From: Triparma columacea
Lineage: Eukaryota > Sar > Bolidophyceae > Parmales > Triparmaceae
Direction of reading: 5' to 3'
DNA: 31,122 nt
NCBI GenBank assembly: GCA_030267965.1
Contig: BRYA01000126.1
Span: 16,094 to 47,215 of the forward strand
Every line of letters starts with the position of its first letter. Positions within the stretch are counted from its first letter, which is position 1. Shown piece by piece: positions 18,712 to 28,800 of the stretch. The notes beneath the pieces were generated by a model that saw nothing but the letters and a program-made list of their open reading frames with translations, was not told where the DNA came from and made no database searches. Made by a program: the position numbers and the translations under genes.

Positions 18712-19873
18712 TTACGCCACAACAAGTTTCCCGTTCATGCCCGCACCCCTATGAGGTTCACAATAATAATCATAGTCCCCCGCCGTCTCAAACGCCATAA
18801 CAAACGTGTCCCCCTCCTCCCCAAGCTGCTCCTCCATGGAGATCTTCTCCTGCTCGACGCCGTCGGGGATACCGTCCTCGTCGAAGACGACGTTGTGGGG
18901 TCCTCCCTTGTTGTTGATCCACTTCACGGAGTCGCCCTTGCAGATGGAGATCTTCTCAGGTTCAAACTTGAGCTGTCCAGAGTCCGTTCCCATCTTAACG
19001 GACTTCGTCTCGGCGGCGTAGGCGGGGGCGTTTACGGTGGAGGCGAGGACGCCGGCGGCGAGCCCGGCGGCGCGGGCCATGGCGCCGCGGCGGGTGCAGA
19101 AGTCGTCGGACTTTACGACGGTGTTCAAATCGTTGTTGAACTCCTGCCAGTCAAACATGGTTCCTAGAGTGGGGGGATTGGGTGGGTGGGTGGATGGGGG
19201 GGGAAGGGGGTGAGAGATGTAATTTCTGCGTGCGTTACTGCGTGCGTTACTGCGTGCTTTACTGCGTCTTGTGTTCTGCTTCCTTTTCTCCTCCATCCTT
19301 ATGAAATTCCTCCTTCCACAATTCCGCGTTTTTCCCACACGCCCCCTCTCCAAACCCCACAACGGCCCGCAAATTCATAAGACAAGATAAAACAGGAACG
19401 ATGTTAAGGGCAGCTAACCACTTGACATACGCTGAGTCATGCGCCAAATACATTCCTCCTCACGCAGACCCTCCTCCTCCTGTCAAGCCACCTTTCGTGC
19501 GCCAGGAAAGTCTCACGTTCCATCCCCTCTCCCTCGCCTTCGCTCCACTCCCTTCACTCCCCTCCAACCCCTCTCTAAACTCACCGATGTTACTGCGCCA
19601 GTTCTCCTTCATACTAGCAGCCAGTGGGTTAAGTCCCGTCGTCGTACCCCCCACGCTGCGGGTGCGGCAGGTGTGACCGGTGGGACACTTGGTGCCGGGG
19701 AGGAGTGGGAAGAGCTCACGGGAACCATTTGGGAGGAGGACTTCCAGATCGAGATGATCGAGGACAAATTCTGACAACTGGTCGGAGGACTCAGCGTCAG
19801 GGGTGGAGGAACGGAGAGAAGATGCGGAGGTGCAACTTAGGAGTGATAAGGCGAAGGCGGTCTTGAAGAGCAT
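18712..19873 (-). CDS. petE: Plastocyanin, plastid lumen (precursor)
   Basis: Exons 19873-19585 and 19163-18712 join (phase 1) to 246 residues. Plastocyanin is the small blue-copper protein that replaces cytochrome c6 between cytochrome b6f and photosystem I. The mature part (about 147-246, 100 residues) starts AETKSVKMGTDSGQ and has all four copper ligands: His186 (GGPHNVVFD), Cys231, His234 (YYCEPHRG) and Met239 (GAGMNG). Just before it is a lumen signal with a twin arginine, DDFCTRRGAMARAAG...APAYA, cleaved after AYA. The first exon starts with a signal-peptide-like MLFKTAFALSLLSCTSAS but lacks an aromatic residue at the expected site, and continues with about 75 residues not typical of a transit peptide (LPGTKCPTGHTCRTR). 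The second exon is certain; the first is supported by splice phase and a good donor but could belong to another transcript. The intron is 421 bp. Confidence 0.88.
19227..19270. repeat. 12-bp tandem repeat in the petE intron
   Basis: About three and a half copies of TGCGTGCGTTAC follow one another; the third reads TGCGTGCTTTAC and the last is partial. It lies inside the plastocyanin intron 19164-19584. Confidence 0.85.
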
Positions 19874-20039
19874 TGTGGTTAAAATGTATGAGGAAGAGTT
19901 GCAATTACTTGCTGATGTGGGCAAATCCAAATCAAGCAAATATCTCAATTTCTGTTCATTACGTTCTTAACCCTCTTTATAACCCTTCATACATAACTAA
20001 TACACTAACCTCCAATATAGTTCCATCAAATCATCCAAA
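19874..20039. promoter_or_regulatory. Compact divergent promoter of petE and the SURF4-like gene
   Basis: Only 166 bp separate the two start codons. On the plus strand a TTTATAA motif at 19976-19982 lies about 60 bp before the SURF4-like ATG and may act as a TATA element. No copper-response element can be asserted by eye. Confidence 0.4.
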
Positions 20040-21613
20040 ATGAACCCAATGATGTCATTATCATCCTCCTTACCCTCCTCCACACCGAGGTACCCATCCT
20101 CTGACCTATCCTCTGACCTATCCTCTGACAACATTGAGGAAGGTATTGATGATAACATTGAGTTACAGCCTTTAATGACAACACAGGAGGGTCGAGTTGA
20201 GACAGCTAATAAGAAGGTTGGAGAGCTTGTTAAGAGGTTTGATGAGAGAGTTAATGTTAAGAAACTTACGAGGAAATTGGCACCATATTTACAGGTGAGA
20301 TTTGATAATTGAAGGTCAAGCGACAATAGAAGGATAACAGAAGATTAAGAGACAGGTCAATCAATCACCTTCATCAATACACACCTCCCCCTATCTTATC
20401 TTCCCCCCTTCTACCTCCCCCCCACACCCCCCAAACCCTCAGTTCATTGTACGCCTCATGCTAGTATCATCCTTCCTCGACGATTCCTTCCACACCGTAA
20501 CACACCTACACGACCACGCACTAGAGGTTAGGTAAGAGTGAGAGGGGCATCAATGTTTATCCGTTATCGATCGCAGGAGCGCATAACGTGTTTATCCTAA
20601 CCAAAAAATTCCAACCCTTTTTCGCACTCATCGCTCCGCTCATTGCAGCTCTCAGGGTTGTTTCAGTTGGCTTGGTCCATCCGCCCCCATCTTCTCAACC
20701 ATATTCCTCCTCCTCGGTCTCCTCGCCCAGTTTCTCGGTTCCTTCTGTCTCCTTTGTCTCAAAAAAATAACCTTCGCAACAAACGCTTTAATCACATGGG
20801 TTATCGTACAGCCTATCCTCTACGGCCAGCTGTCTAACTTTGAGTTCGTTGCTGAATCACTCTCTTTGGTAGGAGGTTTACTACTACTGAAGGCACACCT
20901 TGTTAAGGGAACGGTAAATTCATACTCATCGGAAGACTCTACAAACTCACGCACAAAGCTGGTCGGTCGAATGCTCCTCCCTGCAATGTACGTATTCTAC
21001 GCCGGTCAGTTCCTCCACTCCTCCTTGATCGAAGAGGAGACCAGTTCGATCGCGACGTACATAGCGAGTCTTTCTACGTTCGTTTTTACACTGGGGGTTA
21101 TAGCGGGGATTATTGCGGGATCGCTTCTTGTGGGAGTAGGTGAGAATGAAGGGGGGAGGGGGATTAAGATAGGAAAGAGCACACATACACACACGCACAC
21201 ACACACACACACGCCATCTCAAATTCAACCCAAACCTTCATGCGCTCACCCTCGCTCCTCCTCTCCTCTCCCCCTTCTTCCCTCCCTCAGGACTAAAATC
21301 CCGCAAGATTGCCCTAATGCTCGCTTTCCTCAACATCGGGTTCGTATTCTACTACCACCCTTTCTTCACCTACATATCCCGCTCTGACGGTTCGTGGAAA
21401 TACTCCCTCTCCATGCCCATGCCCAACGTAGCGTTACCCTCGGGTGTTAAATTCGGGGACTTTAAGGAAGAAGAGATTTATGAGATACATAGGTACTACT
21501 TCTGGCTGGGGTGTAGCACGAGCGGGGCGCTGGGGTTGCTGGCGATTTATGGACCGGGGGAGCTGGCGTGGCAGAAACACGAACACATTCTACCGATTAG
21601 AAATCTTGACTGA
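20040..21613 (+). CDS. SURF4/Erv29-type ER cargo receptor
   Basis: Exons 20040-20294, 20443-20531, 20667-21139 and 21291-21613 join in frame to 379 residues (introns 148, 135 and 151 bp). SURF4/Erv29 proteins are multi-span membrane receptors that load soluble cargo into COPII vesicles leaving the ER. The family is recognised from FIVRLMLVSSFLDDSFHT (start of the conserved core), the hydrophobic run through AQFLGSFCLLCLKK, the signature LVGGLLLLKAHLV and VGRMLLPAMYVFY, then three further hydrophobic segments. The residue spacing between the FLDD motif and the AQFLG segment agrees with the family only when the acceptor at 20666 is used, which fixes that intron. The first 85 residues are a hydrophilic Ser/Asp-rich cytosolic head with a small SSDL repeat. 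The C-terminus (EHILPIRNLD) lacks the dilysine retrieval signal usual in this family. Confidence 0.9.
21179..21212. repeat. CA dinucleotide microsatellite
   Basis: A CA repeat with a few interruptions lies in the third intron (21140-21290) of the SURF4-like gene. Confidence 0.9.
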
Positions 21614-21867
21614 GATAAGGGAAGGGGGGAAATGTTTGGAGAGAGCTATGTGTATATTTTATTACCAAAGATTTTACTCGGAGTTCTATGTTGTACGATT
21701 GTTATCCACATTAAGTAAATAGAACAATTATTCCTCTTCAGAAAGCCTTCCTCACCCTTTCCCTCAACTGCTTGTCCTAGCAAAAAAAGAAAAGGGTCCT
21801 CCCTCCTCCCCAGCGGCCTCAAACTCCCCCCCCCCCCTCCCCGTAACGGGTTCTCAATTTCATAAAA

Positions 21868-24800
21868 ATGCCCCGTCCCCTTTCCCTCCCCTCCCCTCTA
21901 CCCTCTTCCCCTCCCCCCCCCTCGATAGCCTCCCTTTACATCTACCCTTTATCCACCATCATAAGATACCACCACCCCGCACCACCCCCCACGAAATCAT
22001 CCCCCTCTTCCACCTCTTCCCCGTCCAAGTTAAACGCCCCAACCACCAACCTCCTTAGCCCCTCAAATAGACAGACGATGAACCCCCTACACCTAGTCAA
22101 CTCACTACCCCCAGACGTTAGGAGATACCTAGTCTGCCTACTCCGTCGTAAGTTCAGCCTCCTCGACTTCTTCTTCAACCGTTGGGTCCGTACTGTAGGC
22201 CACCCGGGGAAGGAACAAGACTCCTTAGGAACGAAAGCCCTAACCTCATTACTAAACATGGAGGATAAGTCTAGATGGACGGACTTTGATGTTGAGGTTA
22301 TTAGAAGGGCTATTGGAGGGAAGGGTAAGAACGGGAAAGGACAGGATAACATACTAGGCATGATCGGTTCGTTAACAGGTCGCTCAGATAAAGTACGAAT
22401 AATGAAGGAGCTTACCGTTCTTCAATTCAACGACAAAGACGTCCTAGCGTTGCAGGGTCAAGGCGGGGGGGGGGGGGAGTGTTACACTGTTATTGAAGGG
22501 GCGGTGGTGAAGTGCACTGTACCACAGGTACTTTTTATGGGGGATAGAGGGAAGGATTTACTAGGGAGGTGGACGTCTACGGAATCTTCTACATCGTCAT
22601 CTGATGAACCCCCAGCGAACAGCGGGGGTGTTAAGGGCAACGGAGTTAAGATTGACAGTGACACATCCCGAGCCTTCACAACAGCGGGAAAGGCTGAAGT
22701 CCTAACGGTAGGTTCGACATTCAGACCACAAGGGTGGGGAGGTAACGGAGGTAACGATGACTTAGACGTTGCTCCATCCTCACCTCAAACGTCGGTCTGG
22801 CCAACCGGTGGAGCCGACGAAACAACGTCAGAAGCGACGTACTGGTCTAAGGGTACGTCCACATTAATATCACTAAATTCAGCATCTGCAAGTTACGTAA
22901 GAAGGGTCTCGGGGGACGCTGCGGAGGTTGTTAGGAGGAGGGATTTCCTTAGATCAACGGGCATGCTAAAGGGACTACCAAACTCCGACCTAGGCAGACT
23001 GGCGGGGGGGATGGTTAAAGAGAACTATAAGAGGGGGGACGTGGTTTGCGTTAGGGATGAAATTGCGGGGGCGTTTTGGTTCGTTGTTCAGGGGGAGTTC
23101 TTAGTTCAGTGCTACGGCAGGGGCGACTCCACCGGCCCCGGTCCAAGCGGGTCCAACGACGAAGGCGGAGCTAGATCGGGGACAGTACTTGACCCAAACG
23201 CCAAGACAATAATGATGGGACCTGGTAGCGTAGTTGGTAACGACGCCATGGCAGGGGGCTGCCCCGTCAGCGAGGAGACCTGCGTGTGCTACAGCGACAC
23301 CGGCACCGTTTACAGGGTGGGCCGGTCGCTCTGGGGGTACTTCCAGGATGCGGTGAAGACGGCGAGGGTTAGCGCGCTGGTTTACAGCAGGGAGGACGTG
23401 GGGGGGGAACCGGTTAATGTACTTGATAGACTACCGAGCCTTGATAGAGCGTTTAATAGCGTGAGGAGCGTGCTGGGGAGGGTTAATGAGATCAGGGGTT
23501 TCGTGGGGCTGGAGGTTTACGAACATGAGAAGGAAAGGAGGAGACAGCTGCTCAAGGGCGTCGACGTTAGGGAGGGGGGAGGGGGGAGGAAAGGGGGGGG
23601 GGGTAAAGGAGGAAGGAAAGGGTCCAAGGGAGGAGGAGGAGACACACATAAGGACAACGCACAAATGGAAGATGATCATAACGTCGAAGCTCCCGGTGCC
23701 AATACTGCAGGTGTTGATAACGGCGTTGATAATAACAACGATAACAGGGAGAAAGGAAGTACCCTCAAGGCCGCTCTACTCGCGTCCCCTACTAAAAAGG
23801 ACCCTCGCGCTGCTCTCGCCCCCACCGCCCCTCCCCTCGGCCTGACCGCACCTCTAAAGGTTCGCAAGCTCGACCCAGTGTCCTACACGTACATAGGACC
23901 CCTAGCAAGGTCGGCTTTGGACGTAAACCAGGCACTGGCGCAAAGGCAGATAAAGGACAGGGCGTTGGCGAGGAGGAGGGGGAGGGTCAAGAAAATGGAG
24001 AGGGTGTGGAAGAGGATGGAGGGGGGAGGGGAAACGGAAGACGAAGAGGTGAGGGAGATGGGGGGGGGGGAGAGAGAGAGGGGGGGCAAGTGAAACTTGT
24101 TTTTAATCATGAAACCTAACCCCCCTAATCCCTTTCGCTCCTCTGACCCGCAGTTTGGAAAGGGCTGGGAAGGTGTCAGGGATCGGCGTCGTCGGGATAG
24201 GGAAGGTTACGAGAGGTCCGTTAAGGAGGTTCGCGCCGCTCTGTTGTTGAGTAGGGTTATGGAGGCTGAGGCGGGAGAGGGGGAGGAAGGGAACGGGGAC
24301 GAACACGACATGGAGGGAGTGAAGAAGGCAGTTGGGAGGATACTCTTCGGGAGCGGGGATACAATGGGGGGCATGATGGAGGGGGGGATGAAGACGCCAG
24401 GAACTATGATTGGGAGCGTTTATACGCCAATTGATGGGAGACGTAAGGAAAGCAACGCTCAACCCCCCAAGAGTAATGCTAACTCTAATGCTAAACCCAC
24501 TAATGCGAACACCTACGGGGTTGAGGAGATGGGGGGAAGGGTTAGGGGGGAATCATTCAACAGTAGGGGACAGAACAAAAGCTTCAAGAAGTTAAGCGAG
24601 AAGTCGCAAAGTTTCATATCGGGAATCGACTCGATAATGAACAACTGTGACGACATGTTGAACCCCGGTGTTTTGTTTTCACCCGTGGGGAAGATGACGA
24701 GGACCGTGACAGGGAGGAGGTGGGAGGATATGGAAGAGAGCAAGGAGGAGATACTGGAGAGGGCTAGGAGGAGATTCGGGGGCGTAAAGAAAGGGGGGGG

Positions 24801-25710
24801 GGGGGGATTGAAGGTGCTACCTCAAATAGGGGAGACGAACGGTACATCAAACGGGACATCAAACGGGACAAGCACACCACCAGTTGTTGACTCGCAGGTT
24901 ACTGACTCGCGATCCTCTCCCCAAGTATCAGAGGGGTCGGTGGGCACGCATCCCGCTGTGTCCTCGGAGCCTGCCACCGTTGAGGCCGCGCCTTCTCTTG
25001 CTGACGCTAGGGAAGTGTTGAGGAATAAGGCCAGCAGGGTTTGGGGGGACATCAAGAACGTCACTAGGACGCACTTGGAGAAAAAGGACAACGTTACGAA
25101 GCTCTTGCGCGACACTGTGAGGGTCGTGAGGGAGGATGAGGGGGGGGGGGCAAAGGGGAACCGGGGAGGGGAGGAGAAGGAGGAGGGAAGAAGTAGGGGG
25201 AGGAAACAACATGTGGTGCCGAGCGAGGGGGACGTCAACAGCAGGTACTTTGCGAGCAAGAGCCAGGCGCCGGGGGGGCTGGGCTTCAACTTCTTATCGT
25301 TTGACGACGTGCTGGGGATGAAGAGCGCTCAGAAGGCTGAGGACGAGGACGAGAGGTTCAGGAGGACTATGGAGGTTTACGAGAGCAAGGTTCGGAAGGA
25401 GGAGGAGAGGATGAAGAAGGAGAAGGCGAGGATGGATTTTACGCAGCAGGTCCTTATGGGGGGGAGGGAGCGAAGGAGGACCAGCGTGGTTGAGATTAAG
25501 AAGATCCTGGAAGGAGGAGGGGGCGTGGGGAAGGGGGAGAGAGGGGAGCCGGACCTGGACCAGATGATCGAGTGGCAGCTACTACACGTTGGGATATGCG
25601 AAAGGATCAAGGACAACATGGAGAGCCTGCCGAATTTGAACGGGGTTAGGGGACCTGGCAGGTACGCCAAGAGGCAGCCGCCAGAACTTATAGAATTGGG
25701 GAATCAGTGA
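21868..25710 (+). CDS. Large protein with cyclic-nucleotide-binding-like domain(s)
   Basis: Exon 1 (21868-24048) and exon 2 (24154-25710) are joined by a 105-bp intron (donor GAG then GTGAGG, acceptor ACCCGCAG) in phase 0 to 1245 residues. The cNMP-binding fold is visible at about 360-500: LKGLPNSDLGRLAGGMVKENYKRGD, then WFVVQGEFLVQCYG and GPGSVVGNDAMAGG. A poorer copy lies at about 175-290, around ECYTVIEGAVVKC. The phosphate-binding cassette (GELAL..RAA type) is not recognisable, so nucleotide binding is doubtful. The N-terminus is Pro/Ser-rich; Met71 (NPLHLVNSLPPDVRRYL) is an alternative start. A Gly/Lys linker (about 570-595) and basic/acidic helices follow; exon 2 is mostly charged coil with an NGTSNGTS repeat. 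Such multi-CNB charged proteins occur among ciliary components, but that link is only a guess. Confidence 0.7.
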
Positions 25711-25826
25711 ACGAACATGACAATAGAATTTGAAAATGAATCAATGCTGCAAACTACTTAACCCTACTACTACTACAACAACCACCACCGCCACCACCAC
25801 CCATACAACGAGACACGCCGTCCATT
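25711..25826. repeat. Trinucleotide-rich spacer between convergent genes
   Basis: The 116-bp gap between two stop codons contains a run of CTACTACTA, CAACAACCA and CCACCGCCACC triplets (about 25763-25804). It must hold both 3' ends. Confidence 0.7.
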
Positions 25827-28800
25827 CTACGTGAAGCTCAAGTTGTTGGCACTAAAGACGTAGCTCTTTTCGATTCCCACGTTGCTATAACTCCCCGAAC
25901 TAAAGTAGCCTTCGCTCGAACTCATCAATATCCAGTTTGGTACCTCCCCCCCGATCCAGCTCTCAAGTATCGGAAATAGCGTCCCTGTCGTGCTGCTGAA
26001 GCTCCTCTGTAGCTCGCTCTGCACCCCTATGGCGCTCTTCAGCCTCTGCTGTCCTCCCCCCATGTCCTCCTCCTCCTCCCCGAACCCCACCCCTTGGACG
26101 CCTTCTCCTGCCCCCAACGAGTCCTTGTTGGTGTTCGAGCTGAAGCTTCTCTGCGCGCCCCACCCCCCGCTCTTACCCCCGTCGCTACCCCCTCCCTTCC
26201 CCCCGACGAGGCCGCCGGAAACCTGTTGCCTATTCTCCTTCTGTTGCGATACATATGCCAGTAGCAGCTCCCTATTCTTGCTCGTCAGCATATGTGAGAG
26301 CTCCAAGAACATAACAATTGCCCTGCACAGCTGCTTCTTCCCCTCAATATCGTCCTTGCTCTCCTTCTTCCCGTCCCCCTTCTTGCGGGTCAACACCTTT
26401 ATCGCCATCGCAGCGACGCCGGAGCGGTGCAAGGCGTCTACGACGACCTTTGCACCGTCTTTTCCTATGCCATCTGCGCCTGAAGTCTCGCGAACGTTGT
26501 TGTTGGTGGCGAGGATGGCCTGGAAGAGGATGGAGTTCCACGAGCATATGGAACAAATGTTGGAGGAGAGAACAGAACGGGAGAATACCAACCGGGAGGA
26601 CACCTGCTGCCGGGATACGCAAGCGGGGAAGGGACGGGATACTTGGAGCTGGGTCACGCGGAGGATCTTGGAGGAGTGGGAGAGACTAGAGAGGGAGCTC
26701 CTCCTGCGACAACAAACGCGAGGTGTTAGCGTTGCTATTTACTATGTGGGTGTCGCCCTCCCCCCTTACCTGTCGTGGCCCTCGGAAGCTGATGACTTCA
26801 GGCTCGTGAACTCGAACGTCGTAAGGCCTTCAATCTCGTTCCTCATTTTGGCCTCCTGCAACTCGACCTCGACGACTTTCTGCGTCTTCCTGCACGACGC
26901 CGGAGAATCGATTCCAGACCAGGATGACAGCCTCGTGGGACAATCACTTCTCATACTGCCCGACATGCTTCCAGTGAGGCTCCCCTGGGTACTCCCGACC
27001 ATGCAGCCTCCCATACTGCCCGTCAGGCCGCCTCCCTGAGGGCTTGGGCGTCGACTACTTGTTTGCTCCGAAAGAGTATCAGAGGACGAGTTGCCGCCCG
27101 AAGACTCCCAAACCCGGGCACTCATTAGCTCGAACCACTTGGCGGATCCCTTGCCCCCCCTTCCCCCTTCGACGGGACGCAAGGGCGTGATTTTTATCTG
27201 GCAGACGCCCCCATCCTGGTTCTTCTCCCTCTCGCTGAGCACAACCTTCTGTAACTTCACCCTCCTCTGGCTCGGTCTCGGGACGTAAGCCCCAGCCTTG
27301 GCAGCAGAGTTCGAGTTAGAGTGCAGGCCATCGTCGAGGACGAGGTCGATCGGGATGTAGCCAGGGAGCATGGAGGATATTACGGTCGAAACGTGGTCCC
27401 CAAAGCTCTCGATGTCGGCATAGTGAGGGGCGCGGTAGACAAACTCTTCCCCGACAAGGTGGTCAGGTGCCGACCCGTGGAACCAAACGCGAAAGTAACG
27501 CCCGTACTCCTCTGGTTGGAAGCTCATGGGGTCCAAGTTGATGCCAGTAATCGTGGCCATCCTCGGAGACTGCGAAGTGCAAAGTAAAGAAGGTTAGTCT
27601 TTTCGAGGGTTCGGGACCCTTACTTCCCACCACTCAAAGCACCAACTCACCTCGTAGCAGACGGAATCGAGCACAGGTATCGACGTCCTGACGAGGGTAG
27701 AGAGGGCAAGGTAGCATCTCTGCATACCTTCGTCGTCAAACTTGGACGTGAAGAAAGAAGCGGCAGTCCCATATGCATTTTTGGCATTGTGCATCATTCC
27801 CGCCTTCCTGAAACTCGACGCGCTCGTCAGCAGGGCCTCGACCATCTCCCACTCCTCATTTCCCTCGATGGCCCTCATCATGTAGCTCACGCCCCCGTCG
27901 ACATCGTCCAAGCTGTCGTTGCTTAGGTTACTTGGAGCCTCGTTTATTCCTACACCCTGCGTCTGCGTCCTCCTCCTCCTGCTGAGCTCCTCCCAAAGAG
28001 GGTAGGGCCTTGAGTGCCAGATAAACTGGGAAATCTTTCCGGCCTCGTCAAATGTCTTGTAGATCTCGTACCTGCAAAGGGCACTCTCTGCAAATTTCTG
28101 GCGGTTCTGTAGCTCGTGGAACTCAGCCAATTTCCTCAACCAGGAGATACGGTAGTGTGGAAGTTCATGTCTGTCGAAAACCATGGCGGCGTCGAACAGT
28201 GCCTCTTCGATGCCCTCGTAGTGCACCCCCATGATGTCGTGCGCAATCTCCCAGACGGCCACGTAGGCCTTGTATATTATCATGAGCTGCCTGGCGAAAC
28301 GACTCAGGCCCGACTTAAACGCCAAGTTTCTGCTGACCGAACCGTGCTGAAGCCTCTCTATGCTTTTCTCCAGTGGGCTCAGGGCAATGATGACGTCCTT
28401 TTCGCCTCCGAGGCCGTTTAGACCGGCGTTCCTTGAGGCCACCTTGTCCATGACCTCCACAAAAACAGCCAAGCAAGGGACGCGGACCTTAGTGAGGGTG
28501 CCGTGCCCCGCCCAGCACGCCCTCAACAGCAGGACCAACAACTCGAGAGCTTGCACCCTGACTGTCGCTCTCCTGGCTCCTGCGTGAAACAAAAGGACTC
28601 TCAGCAAGTCTTGGAGGCTGTCACCCATGGCGACCAGGAACAGCTTCAACCCAAACGCCTTGAGAAGCTCGACAGACGCTAGGATGAGGTTGACGATGCA
28701 CCCGTCACTCTGGTTCAGCGAGAGACCTTCGAGGTAGACCTTGCCGACGCTCCTAACAAAGAGAGCAAGATCTGCCACGCTGTAATTGAGCTCATGGGGA

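Noticed and set aside
19259..19453. Minus-strand frame MYLAHDSAYVKWLAALNIVPVL as an alternative plastocyanin targeting exon
   Set aside because: Hydrophobic but without a suitable in-phase donor before the exon at 19163, whereas exon 19585-19873 joins cleanly.
20568..20770. Open frame VFILTKKFQPFFALIAPLIAA as a SURF4 exon
   Set aside because: It is not reachable in phase from the preceding donor, and using the acceptor at 20666 instead gives the spacing expected of the SURF4 family.
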